Assembly (NCBI GenBank): GCA_963768975.1
Contig: CAVYKB010000009.1
Span: 372,001-436,000, forward strand
Reading direction: 5' to 3'
Origin: CADCTB01 sp963768975
GTDB lineage: Bacteria > Actinomycetota > Acidimicrobiia > Acidimicrobiales > AC-14
Length of the DNA stretch: 64,000 bases
Position numbers and translations under genes: made by a program. The notes below the pieces were generated by a model that saw nothing but the letters and a program-made list of their open reading frames with translations, ran no database searches and was not told the origin of the DNA. Position 1 is the stretch's first letter; every line of letters begins with the position of its first letter. Positions 39,871 through 47,959 of the stretch are shown one piece after another.

Positions 39871-41865
39871 GTGCACGACCCCTACCGGTGGCTCGAGGAC
39901 GGGGATTCCGAGGCGGTCGCGGGCTGGAGCGCGGCCCAGAACGCCCGCACCCGGGCCGTGCTCGACGCCCTGCCGTCGCGGCCGGCGCTGCACGCCCGTC
40001 TGACGGCGCTCCTGCAGGTCGGCGTGGTCGGCGCGCCGCACGTCGCCGGCGACCGGGTGTTCACCCTGCAGCGGGAGGGCGACCAGGACCAGGCCGTGGT
40101 GGTCATGCGCTCGGCGGTCGACCCCTCCGCGCCGGCCCGCACCGTCGTCGACGCCCACGCCATGGCCGCCGACCACGCAGCGGCGATCGACTGGTACTCC
40201 CCCTCGCCGGACGGCCGCCTGGTGGCCTTCGGCGTGTCCGAGGGGGGTAGCGAGCACGGCACGCTGCGGATCGTCGACGTCGACACCGGCGGCTACCTGG
40301 GCGACGAGATCCCCCACATCCGCCACCCGTCCCTCTCGTGGCTGCCTGACGGATCGGCGTTCGCCTACAGCCGGCTCCCGGATCCGGCCACCGTGGCCCC
40401 CGGCGAGGAGGGCTACTGGGAGACGGTCTGGTGGCACGTTGTCGGCCAGGACCCGGCCGGCGACGAGCTGATCCTGGGCGAGCTCGAGAAGACGGCGTTG
40501 CCGGGTACCACCATCTCCGACGACGGCCGGTGGCTGGTCTTCCACATCAGCTACATGCCGACCCGCACCGACGTGATCCTGCTCGACCGGGAGACCGGCC
40601 GGCGGACCCTGCTCGTCGAGGGGGAGGAGGCTTCGACCTGGGCCTCGGTGGTCCGTGGGCGGCTCTACGCCGTCACCACGCTCGGTGCGCCGAGGGGCCG
40701 GGTCGTGAGCGCCGAGCTCGACCGGCCCCAGTCCGAGCACTGGACCGACGTCGTCCCGGAAGGCTCAGCCGTGATCGACGGGGCGGTCATCGCCGGCCGG
40801 CGGCTGGTCGTCGCCTCGGCCGAGCACGCAGTCTCCCGACTTCACCACTACGCGTTGGACGGCACCGACGGGCATGAGATCGCCCTGCCCGAGCTGGGCT
40901 CGATCGGCGGCTTCGACGCCCACCCTTCCGCCGAGAGGGCCTTCTTCACCTTCACGTCGTTCGCCCGGCCGTCGGGCCTGTGGCGGTGGACGCCCGAGGC
41001 GCCTGCCGAGCCGTGGACGCAGTTCCCACCGCCGGTCGATGCCGGCGCCTTCGTCGTCGAGCAGGTGTTCTACCCTTCGAACGACGACACCGAGGTGCCC
41101 ATGTTCCTGGTGCGGGCGGCCGGTGTCGACTTCACTCCTGACACGCCCGTCCTCCTCACCGCCTACGGCGGCTTCGCCATCACCAACACCCCCGGCTACT
41201 CCGCCTCCACGGTGGCCTTCTGCGAGGCCGGCGGGGTGTGGGCGGTCGCCGGCATCCGCGGCGGCGGCGAGTACGGCGAGGACTGGCACCGGGCGGGCAT
41301 GCTGGCCAAGAAGCAGCAGTGCTTCGACGACTTCTACGCCGCGGCCGACTGGCTCGTTCTCGAGAACTGCACGAGCCCGCAGCGCACGGCCATCCGCGGC
41401 GGCTCGAACGGCGGGCTGCTCGTGGGTGCCGCTCTCACCCAGCGCCCCGACCTGTGCCGGGCCGCGGTCTGCATGGTCCCCCTGCTGGACATGCTGCGGT
41501 ACCAGCGGTTCCTGATCGGCGCCCTCTGGGTTCCGGAGTACGGCGATCCCGACGACCCCGAGCAGTTCGCAGTGATCCAGGCGTACTCGCCGTACCAGCA
41601 CGTCGTCGATGGCACGCGGTACCCGGCGACACTGATCACCACCGCCGAGTCGGACTCACGGGTCGATCCGCTGCACGCCCGCAAGTTCGCGGCCCGGCTG
41701 CAGGCGGCCACGTCGGCGCCCGACGAGTGCCCGGTGCTGGCGCGCATCGAGGAGCGTGCCGGCCATGGTGTGGGCAAGCCGGCGTGGAAGCAGGCCGAGG
41801 AAGCCGCCGACATCCTCGCATTCGTGTTCTGGCAATTGGGGATGGAGGCGACGGCTGCGGGGTAG
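39871..41865 (+). CDS. prolyl oligopeptidase family serine peptidase (S9A)
   Basis: About 664 aa from GTG 39871. N-terminal DPYRWLEDGDSEAVAGW and a seven-blade propeller are followed by an alpha/beta-hydrolase domain. The latter has TAYGGFAITNTPGYS, GGGEYGEDWHRAGMLAKKQQCFDDF, the nucleophile in IRGGSNGGLLVGA, an Asp in TAESDSRVDP and the His in ERAGHGVG. It cleaves peptides after proline, or is a related oligopeptidase B-type enzyme; no signal peptide, so cytoplasmic. Homology (DVVEILHGTEV) begins about 15 codons before the chosen GTG, but no ATG/GTG/TTG exists in that stretch. In-frame CTG at 39856 is one alternative. The frame is open back into bL37. Confidence 0.92.
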   Translation: MHDPYRWLEDGDSEAVAGWSAAQNARTRAVLDALPSRPALHARLTALLQVGVVGAPHVAGDRVFTLQREGDQDQAVVVMRSAVDPSAPARTVVDAHAMAADHAAAIDWYSPSPDGRLVAFGVSEGGSEHGTLRIVDVDTGGYLGDEIPHIRHPSLSWLPDGSAFAYSRLPDPATVAPGEEGYWETVWWHVVGQDPAGDELILGELEKTALPGTTISDDGRWLVFHISYMPTRTDVILLDRETGRRTLLVEGEEASTWASVVRGRLYAVTTLGAPRGRVVSAELDRPQSEHWTDVVPEGSAVIDGAVIAGRRLVVASAEHAVSRLHHYALDGTDGHEIALPELGSIGGFDAHPSAERAFFTFTSFARPSGLWRWTPEAPAEPWTQFPPPVDAGAFVVEQVFYPSNDDTEVPMFLVRAAGVDFTPDTPVLLTAYGGFAITNTPGYSASTVAFCEAGGVWAVAGIRGGGEYGEDWHRAGMLAKKQQCFDDFYAAADWLVLENCTSPQRTAIRGGSNGGLLVGAALTQRPDLCRAAVCMVPLLDMLRYQRFLIGALWVPEYGDPDDPEQFAVIQAYSPYQHVVDGTRYPATLITTAESDSRVDPLHARKFAARLQAATSAPDECPVLARIEERAGHGVGKPAWKQAEEAADILAFVFWQLGMEATAAG

Positions 41866-41899
41866 GTAGGCCCGAACGGTCAAGTAGGAGGCCTGTCCT

Positions 41900-42928
41900 T
41901 TGCGCATCGCCGAGATCGCACCCCCCTGGGTGAGCGTCCCCCCGCCCAGCTACGGCGGCATCGAGCTGGTCGTCAGTCTCATCGCCGACGGGCTGGTCGA
42001 CCGGGGCCACGACGTGACGTTGTTCGCCAGCGGTGGGTCACGCACCACGGGCACGCTCGTCTCCCCGCTGGAGGGGACGCCGAAGCTTGCGGACATGGGC
42101 GTGAGCGTCACCGACGACACCATCCACACGCTGTCGGCCTACCTGCACGCCGGCGAGTTCGACGTCATCCACGACCATACGGGCTGGGGGCCGGCGTTCG
42201 GCGCGCTGCTGAACGGCCAGCCACCCGTCGTGCGGACGCTGCACGGGCCCTGGAGCGACGAGGCCCGCCGTTTCCACGCCGCCCTCGACGGCCGCGTCCA
42301 CCTGGTCGCCATCAGCGAGTCGCAGGCCAGCCTCAATAAGGACCTGGACTACGCCGGCGTCGTCTACAACGGCCTCGACCTCGACGCCTACGGCTTCCGG
42401 GAGGACAAGGACGACTTCCTGCTCTTCCTCGGCCGCTGCAACCCCGAGAAGGGCCCGGAGGTGGCGGTCGAGGTGGCCAAGCGGGCCGGCAAGCACCTCA
42501 AGATGGCGGTGAAGTGCGCCGAGCCGGCCGAGATCGAATACTGGGAGCGCATGGTCGAGCCCCGCCTGACCGGCGAGGAGGAGATCGTCTTCGACATCTC
42601 CCACGACGAGAAGGTCGACCTGCTGTCCCGGGCGCTGGGCACGCTCTGCACCATCCAGTGGCCGGAGCCCTTCGGTCTCGTGATGACCGAGTCCATGGCG
42701 TGCGGGACGCCCGTCATCGTCCCGCCCATGGGAGCGGCGCCGGAGCTCGTCGTCGACGGCGAGACCGGCTTCCTGCGCAGTGACATCGACGAGATGGTGG
42801 AATGCGTCGCCCGGCTGAAGGAGATCTCCCCGGAGGCCTGCCGGGCCCGGGTGGCCGACAACTTCACCGCCGAGGTCATGGTCTCGGGCTACGAGGACCT
42901 GTTCGACCGGGTGATCGCCGGCCGCTAG
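41900..42928 (+). CDS. glycosyltransferase family 4
   Basis: 342 aa from TTG at 41900 with AGGAGG upstream. The GT-B fold starts MRIAEIAPPWVSVPPPSYGGIELVVSLIADGLVDRGHDV. It has the central DVIHDHTGWG and VRTLHGPW, the donor-binding FLLFLGRCNPEKGPEVAVEVA, and the catalytic EPFGLVMTESMACGTPVI (E-x7-E). Similar proteins transfer sugars to glycolipids or polysaccharides or make glycosylated solutes; the acceptor is not evident. The gene ends 1 base before the convergent FAD monooxygenase gene. Confidence 0.93.
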   Translation: MRIAEIAPPWVSVPPPSYGGIELVVSLIADGLVDRGHDVTLFASGGSRTTGTLVSPLEGTPKLADMGVSVTDDTIHTLSAYLHAGEFDVIHDHTGWGPAFGALLNGQPPVVRTLHGPWSDEARRFHAALDGRVHLVAISESQASLNKDLDYAGVVYNGLDLDAYGFREDKDDFLLFLGRCNPEKGPEVAVEVAKRAGKHLKMAVKCAEPAEIEYWERMVEPRLTGEEEIVFDISHDEKVDLLSRALGTLCTIQWPEPFGLVMTESMACGTPVIVPPMGAAPELVVDGETGFLRSDIDEMVECVARLKEISPEACRARVADNFTAEVMVSGYEDLFDRVIAGR

Positions 42929-42929
42929 C

Positions 42930-44312
42930 TCAGTCGCCGCCTACGAGCTCGAGGAGCGCCCGCCGGTCCGGGCCGGGGATCTTCCACACCCGGGTCCGCC
43001 CGACGGCGTCGACCTTGGCCATCACGTCGGGTCTGGCGAAGACCTCGTCGGGGCGGGCCAGGCACATCGCCGCTTCCAGCATGGCCCGGAAGACGTCGGC
43101 GTCCCGCATGACCGCGCCGGCGACGGCCGCGGCGCGAGGGTCCGGCGCCGGCGGTTCGTGGCCACGACGCAAGGCGTCCATCTCCGCGAAGCGGGCCCGG
43201 TCGGCGGTGATCTGAGCCCGGTAGAACGGTGTCACCTGGGCCTCCGTAGCCTCGTCCATCGCCAAAGCCAAGGCGTCAGGGTCGCCGATGTGGGCGCGGA
43301 CCACGTTGCGCAGGCACTGGGCGTGGATGAGCCCGACGGTCATGCCCCTGCCGGCGGAGGGGTTGGTGCACGCCCAGGCGTCGCCCACCGCCACGATCCC
43401 GGTGGCCACCGGGCGGCCGTCCACCACCATCCGGCGGTACCGGTCCACAACGCCGGCAGTGGTCAGCACGCCGGTGATCGGCTCGCCGTCGAGCCAGTGG
43501 GCGTGCACCGGGCACGCCCGAACGACGGAGGTGAAGCGGTCGGGGTCGCGAAGGCCCCGCAGTGCGGTGTCGTCCGACGCCGCCCACACCGTGACCGACC
43601 ACGTGCCGTTGTCGCCGGGCAGGGTCAGCAGTGAGATCGTCCCGATCTCCGAGATCGGCGGGGCCAGGAACGCCGGCTGCGCCTGGCCCCGGAAATAGCG
43701 GGTGTGATACACGAAGCCGCAGTCCTCGGACTCGACGTACGGCGGTGCGCCGCCGGCCGCCGCCAGCCACTCGCCGAGGTGGCTGCGCCGGCCCATGGCG
43801 TCGACGACGAGGTCGGCGTGGATCTCGTCGCCGGCGGTCGTGCGGACGCCGGTGACGTGCGGCGTGTCGGTCGACGTCGCGAGGAGGCCAGCGACCGCCA
43901 CGCCCCGGCGGACCTGCACGCCCTCGGTATCGGCGGCTGAGGCGGCGAGGACGGCCTCGACGACCGGGCGGCGGCCGGTGATGAACCGGAAGCGGTCGTC
44001 GCCCGGCCGAGGTGAGCGGTCGCGGATCAGGGGAGGCATGACCGCCAGCCAGTCGACCCAGACGCAGCCGGCCTCTTCCAGCCGCTGGACCATGCCCGGC
44101 AGATCCTGGTCGAGGATCAACCGGAACCGGGCCAGCAGGTTGTGAGGCTGGTGGAACTGGGCCACGCCCGGACGGGCCCAGCCGTTCCACGGGTCGGCCG
44201 GCGGCGGGGCGGCGTCACGCTCGAGCACGGTGACCCGGTGGCGGTCGCCGGCCAGCATCATCGCCAGCGACAGGCCGACCACGCTCCCCCCACATACGAC
44301 GATGTGCGCCAC
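42930..44312 (-). CDS. FAD-dependent oxidoreductase/monooxygenase
   Basis: 460 aa. Dinucleotide-binding motif IVVCGGSVVGLSLAMMLAGDRHRVTVLERD, DG-like motif ADLVVDAMGRRSHLGEW and the second FAD motif GIVAVGDAWACTNPSAGRGMTVGLIHA. These are features of the group A flavoprotein monooxygenase/squalene-epoxidase-like superfamily. A conserved His-rich region (GVAQFHQPHNLLARFR) near the N-terminus is also common in the family. The substrate is unknown, and no pathway genes are adjacent. Soluble. Confidence 0.88.
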   Translation of the reverse strand: MAHIVVCGGSVVGLSLAMMLAGDRHRVTVLERDAAPPPADPWNGWARPGVAQFHQPHNLLARFRLILDQDLPGMVQRLEEAGCVWVDWLAVMPPLIRDRSPRPGDDRFRFITGRRPVVEAVLAASAADTEGVQVRRGVAVAGLLATSTDTPHVTGVRTTAGDEIHADLVVDAMGRRSHLGEWLAAAGGAPPYVESEDCGFVYHTRYFRGQAQPAFLAPPISEIGTISLLTLPGDNGTWSVTVWAASDDTALRGLRDPDRFTSVVRACPVHAHWLDGEPITGVLTTAGVVDRYRRMVVDGRPVATGIVAVGDAWACTNPSAGRGMTVGLIHAQCLRNVVRAHIGDPDALALAMDEATEAQVTPFYRAQITADRARFAEMDALRRGHEPPAPDPRAAAVAGAVMRDADVFRAMLEAAMCLARPDEVFARPDVMAKVDAVGRTRVWKIPGPDRRALLELVGGD

Positions 44313-44340
44313 AGCCCAACCCTCCCACGGAGGGTGGCCC

Positions 44341-45300
44341 TCAGGCGGACTTGCGGCTTCCCGCCTTCGCCGGCGGCTGCTTCGACGCCGCCTTCTTCGG
44401 GCCCGACTTCTTGGCCGGCGCCTCCTTGGCCCGGCTCTTGGGCTTCCCGTCGTCGTCGGCTTCCTCGGCCAGCTCGTCGGCCAGCTTGGCCACCTCGGAA
44501 GCCATCTTCTTCCCCCCGCCCTTGCGGGCCGCTTCGAGGCTGGCCTCCAGGGCCTGCATGAGGTCGAGGACGTTGGACTCCGCCGGCGCCTCCTCCTCGA
44601 GCACGATCTCCTTGCCCTTGGCCTTGGCCTCGATGAGGCTCTTGAGCTCCTCGGTGTAAGTGTCGTGGTAGCGCTTCGGGTCCCAGTCCGTGGCCAGGGA
44701 GCCGATGATCTGGGACGCCAGCTTCAGCTCCTTGGGCTCGGGCTTGCCGCCCTTCCCGGGCAGGGCGTCGATGTCCTTTTGGGGCACGACCTCATCGGCG
44801 AAGCGCATCGTCGACATGGCCAAGGCGCCGTCGAGGGGGCGGATGGCGGCCAGGTACTGCTTCTTCCGCATGACGACCGTGCCGATGCCGGCCTTGCCCT
44901 CCTCCTCCATTGCCGCCCGCAGCAGGCGGTAGGGGCGCTCGGCGGCCTCCCCGTCGGGGCCGAGCCAGTACGTGCGCTCGTAGTAGATCGGGTCGATCTC
45001 CGACAGGTTGACGAAGTCGGCGATGTCGATGGTCCGGGAGGTGCGGGGGCGGAGCTGCTCCAGCTCTTCGTCCTCGACGACCACGTACTTGCCGGAGGCG
45101 ATCTCGTAGCCCGACTCGATGTCGTCGGCCGTGACCTCCTTGCCGGTCTTGTCCGACACCTTCTTGTAGTTGATCCGGGCGCCGGTCTTCTTCTCCAGCT
45201 GGTTGAAGTGCACGCTGTGGTCCCGGACGGCGGAGAACGCCTTGACGGGCACGCTGACGAGCCCGAAGCTGATCGAGCCGCTCCAAATCGCTCTGGCCAT
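44341..45300 (-). CDS. ku: non-homologous end joining protein Ku
   Basis: 319 aa. Starts MARAIWSGSISFGLVSVPVKAFSA with the Ku core: HFNQLEKKTGARINYKKVSDKTGKEV, GYEIASGKYVVVEDEEL, YWLGPDGEAAERPYRLL, and RPLDGALAMSTMRFADEVV. The tail from about residue 260 is Lys/Ala/Pro-rich, as in bacterial Ku proteins where it binds DNA and partner ligase. Homodimeric Ku threads onto DNA ends for NHEJ. No ligD gene is in the window. Confidence 0.97.
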   Translation of the reverse strand: MARAIWSGSISFGLVSVPVKAFSAVRDHSVHFNQLEKKTGARINYKKVSDKTGKEVTADDIESGYEIASGKYVVVEDEELEQLRPRTSRTIDIADFVNLSEIDPIYYERTYWLGPDGEAAERPYRLLRAAMEEEGKAGIGTVVMRKKQYLAAIRPLDGALAMSTMRFADEVVPQKDIDALPGKGGKPEPKELKLASQIIGSLATDWDPKRYHDTYTEELKSLIEAKAKGKEIVLEEEAPAESNVLDLMQALEASLEAARKGGGKKMASEVAKLADELAEEADDDGKPKSRAKEAPAKKSGPKKAASKQPPAKAGSRKSA

Positions 45301-45357
45301 GCCTTGGTGCTACCCACCGGGCGACCCGGCGATGCCGGCGGCGTAGCGTGGCCCGGG

Positions 45358-46710
45358 GTGACGACCATGCGCCGGGACAGACGCTTTGCTCCGCGCCACC
45401 CGGCGCAGTTCGTCGCCGTCGCCTTTGTGGCCGCCAGTCTCGTCGGCGCCGCCCTCCTCTCGATCCCGGCGGCGACACACGGCGCCGGCGGGGCCAGCCC
45501 GCTGACCGCACTCTTCACGGCCGCGTCGGCCGTCTGCGTAAACGGGCTGGTGGTCGTCGACACCGCGACCTATTGGTCGGCGCTGGGCGAATGGATCATC
45601 CTCGGCCTGATCCAGGTGGGCGGCCTGGGCATCATGACGCTGACGTCCCTGGTCGTCCTGATCGTCGGCCGGCGGCTCAGGCTGCGCCAGCGCCTGGTCG
45701 CCGTGGCGGAGACCGGCACGGTCGAGTTAGGGGAGATACGCCGCCTGCTCGTGGGTGTGGCCAAGTTCAGCTTCGCCACCGAGGCGGTCGTCGGCACCGC
45801 CCTGATGCTGCGGTTCTGGCTGGCGCATGACGCGCCGCTCCGGCGGGCCGCCTACCTGGGCCTGTTTCACGCCGTGTCGGCTTTCAACAACGCCGGCTTC
45901 GCGCTGTTCCGGGACAACATGGTGAGCCTGAACCGGGATCCGTTCGTGCTCCTGGTGATCGCCGGCGCGGTTGTGTTCGGCGGCCTCGGGATCCCGGCTT
46001 GGATACAGATCGCCCGCTTCCCGCGGCGGCCGGGCCGATGGAGCCTGCACGCCAAGCTGACCGTGACGGTAACGGTGGCGCTCCTGCTCGCGGGGTGGGT
46101 CGCCCTCGCCGTGTCGGAGTGGACGAACCCGGACACGCTGGGATCGATGTCCGTCCCCGACTCCCTGGTCAATGCGCTTTTTCACAGCGTGATGCCACGC
46201 ACCGCCGGTTTCAACTCACTGGATGTCGCCGCCATGCGTGAGCCATCGCTGCTGGTCACAGAGATCCTGATGTTCATCGGGGGCGGGAGTGCGTCCACGG
46301 CGGGCGGCATCAAGGTGACCACCTTCGCCGTCCTGGCTGCGGTGATCTGGGCCGAGCTCCGTGGCGACCCCGACGTCGTCGTGTTCGACCGACGCGTCCC
46401 GGCTGAGGCGGTGCGTCACGCCCTGACCGTCGCACTGCTCGCCGTGGGGATCGTCATGGTCGCCACCCTGGCCCTGCTGGGCACCTCCGACCTTCCTCGG
46501 GCCGAGCTCTTCTTCGAGACCGTCTCTGCCCTGGGCGCGGTGGGGATGTCGACGGGCGTGACCCCCCTCCTGTCGGACGCGTCCCGGCTGGTCGTCATCG
46601 TGCTCATGATCATCGGTCGCATCGGAACCCCTACGTTGTTCGCGGCGCTGGTGCTCCGAGATCGGAGACGGCTCTACCGACACGCGGAGGAAAGGCCGAT
46701 CATTGGCTGA
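45358..46710 (+). CDS. TrkH/KtrB-family potassium transporter subunit
   Basis: 450 aa from GTG 45358 (ATG 45367 equally possible). Four filter-loop repeats of the SKT superfamily are visible as SAVCVNGLVVVDT, SAFNNAGFALF, MPRTAGFNSLD with STAGGIKVTTFA, and ALGAVGMSTGVTP. Hydrophobic helices surround them; KtrB/TrkH proteins conduct K+ (or Na+-coupled K+). Start overlaps nothing upstream. The stop overlaps the TrkA gene start by 8 bases, and together they form a K+ uptake system. Confidence 0.95.
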   Translation: MTTMRRDRRFAPRHPAQFVAVAFVAASLVGAALLSIPAATHGAGGASPLTALFTAASAVCVNGLVVVDTATYWSALGEWIILGLIQVGGLGIMTLTSLVVLIVGRRLRLRQRLVAVAETGTVELGEIRRLLVGVAKFSFATEAVVGTALMLRFWLAHDAPLRRAAYLGLFHAVSAFNNAGFALFRDNMVSLNRDPFVLLVIAGAVVFGGLGIPAWIQIARFPRRPGRWSLHAKLTVTVTVALLLAGWVALAVSEWTNPDTLGSMSVPDSLVNALFHSVMPRTAGFNSLDVAAMREPSLLVTEILMFIGGGSASTAGGIKVTTFAVLAAVIWAELRGDPDVVVFDRRVPAEAVRHALTVALLAVGIVMVATLALLGTSDLPRAELFFETVSALGAVGMSTGVTPLLSDASRLVVIVLMIIGRIGTPTLFAALVLRDRRRLYRHAEERPIIG

Positions 46711-47407
46711 CAGCGAGTACACCAGGCGCTCCAAGCGCCGTATCCGACCAGCGGAGCCGGGCGACCAGGTGGTTGTCATCGGCCTGGGACGGTTCGGCGG
46801 GTCGGTGGCCGAGGAACTGATGAAGCTCGGGTTCGAGGTGCTGGGGATCGACGGCCAGGCCGAGTCGGTCCAGCACTATGCCGACCTGCTCACCCACGTC
46901 GTGGAAGCCGACGCGACCAACGACGACGCGCTCATCCAGATCGGCGTGAGCGACTTTCGCCACGCAGTCGTGGGCATCGGCAGCGACATCGAAGCCAGCG
47001 TGCTGGCGACGGCGGCGCTCGTCGACCTGGCCATTCCCAACATCTGGGCCAAGGCGGTTACCACTGCGCACGGGCGGATCCTGGAGCGGGTCGGCGCCCA
47101 CCATGTCGTGTTCCCGGAGCACGACATGGGCCACAGGGTCGCCCACCTGGTCGGCGGGCGGATCATCGACTGGTTCCAGCTCGACGCGGAGTTCGCCATG
47201 GTCGAGACGATGGTGCCGGCTCCCCTGGTCGGGCGCACGCTCGGAGAGTCGGGGGTTCGCTCGAAGTACGGCGTGACCGTGGTGTGCATCAAGCCGGCCG
47301 GCGAGGGCTTCACCTATGCCACGCCCGAGACCGTCCTGGAGAAAGGCGCCGTCGTCGTGGTCGCCGGCCCCAGCGACCGGGCCGAGGGGTTCGCCCGCCT
47401 GGAGTGA
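46703..47407 (+). CDS. TrkA/KtrA-family potassium uptake regulatory subunit
   Basis: 234 aa from TTG 46703. RCK-N domain with QVVVIGLGRFGGSVAEELMKLGFEVLGID, the ADATNDDAL motif and the C-terminal RCK-C domain (APLVGRTLGESGVRSKYGVTVVCIKPAGEG). It binds nucleotides (NAD/ATP-type ligands) and gates the adjacent TrkH subunit at the cytoplasmic side. Overlaps trkH by 8 bases, so they are translated together. Confidence 0.95.
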   Translation: MADSEYTRRSKRRIRPAEPGDQVVVIGLGRFGGSVAEELMKLGFEVLGIDGQAESVQHYADLLTHVVEADATNDDALIQIGVSDFRHAVVGIGSDIEASVLATAALVDLAIPNIWAKAVTTAHGRILERVGAHHVVFPEHDMGHRVAHLVGGRIIDWFQLDAEFAMVETMVPAPLVGRTLGESGVRSKYGVTVVCIKPAGEGFTYATPETVLEKGAVVVVAGPSDRAEGFARLE

Positions 47408-47425
47408 CGGCGCAGCGCGGGAGGC

Positions 47426-47849
47426 TCAGCTCGTCTCGTCGCCGACCACTCGCCCGAGGCGGTAGCCGAGGCGGCTGATCTGGTCGACCCACGCCGGCGC
47501 GCCCTCGCCCGCGAGTCTCAGCTCCCGCAGCTCGGAGTCCCGGCCGGCGATGCGGACGAGGGCGTCCATGGCCAGGCGGGCGTCGGCCGGCGTGACGGTC
47601 TCCGGGTGGTTGTGCAGCCAGACCGCCACCGGTGCCGGCAGCCCGCTCATGTCGCCGCTGACGCCGGCCGCCACGAGCGCAGCGCCGGCCAGGGCGCGGG
47701 CGCCTTCGGGGAGCTGGAGCCAGGTGTCGGTGTCGGTGGTGGCCTCCAACGCCTCACGGGCCGGCGTCAGAATCCGCGGAGGCGAGGAGCTCGTCGACGA
47801 GGTCGGTGGCGTCGTCGTTCTCGAAGGGACCGATGCCCCACGCAGCCAA
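47426..47849 (-). pseudogene. DUF4259 family gene with +1 frameshift
   Basis: TTG at 47849 after GGGAGG begins AAWGIGPFENDDATDLVDELLASADS, the typical opening of DUF4259 proteins. The frame then meets TGA. The rest is in another frame: EALEATTDTDTWLQLPEGARALAGAALVAAG, then an ADARLAMDALVRI helix and VDQISRLGYRLGRVV, ending at 47426. One extra C in the CCC run at 47758-47760 (minus strand) explains the break; without it the join reads AGREALEATT. DUF4259 has no known function. A homopolymer location makes a base-calling error possible. Confidence 0.7.
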
Positions 47850-47850
47850 C

Positions 47851-47934
47851 TCAGGCCTCCCGGTCGATCCGGTCAACGAGGAAGCCGTGCAGATGGCGGC
47901 GGTCCGGGCTGGTCTCGCGTCGCCGCAGCTGCAC
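47851..47934 (-). CDS. possible 27-aa leader peptide before the DUF4259 gene
   Basis: GTG at 47934 opens MQLRRRETSPDRRHLHGFLVDRIDREA-type sequence (27 codons), ending at TGA 47851-47853, one base before the DUF4259 start. Its last codons contain the ribosome site of the next gene. Might be a coupled leader or chance; no family recognised. Confidence 0.3.
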   Translation of the reverse strand: MQLRRRETSPDRRHLHGFLVDRIDREA

Positions 47935-47959
47935 GGCGCGAGACCTTATCGAGGGTGAC

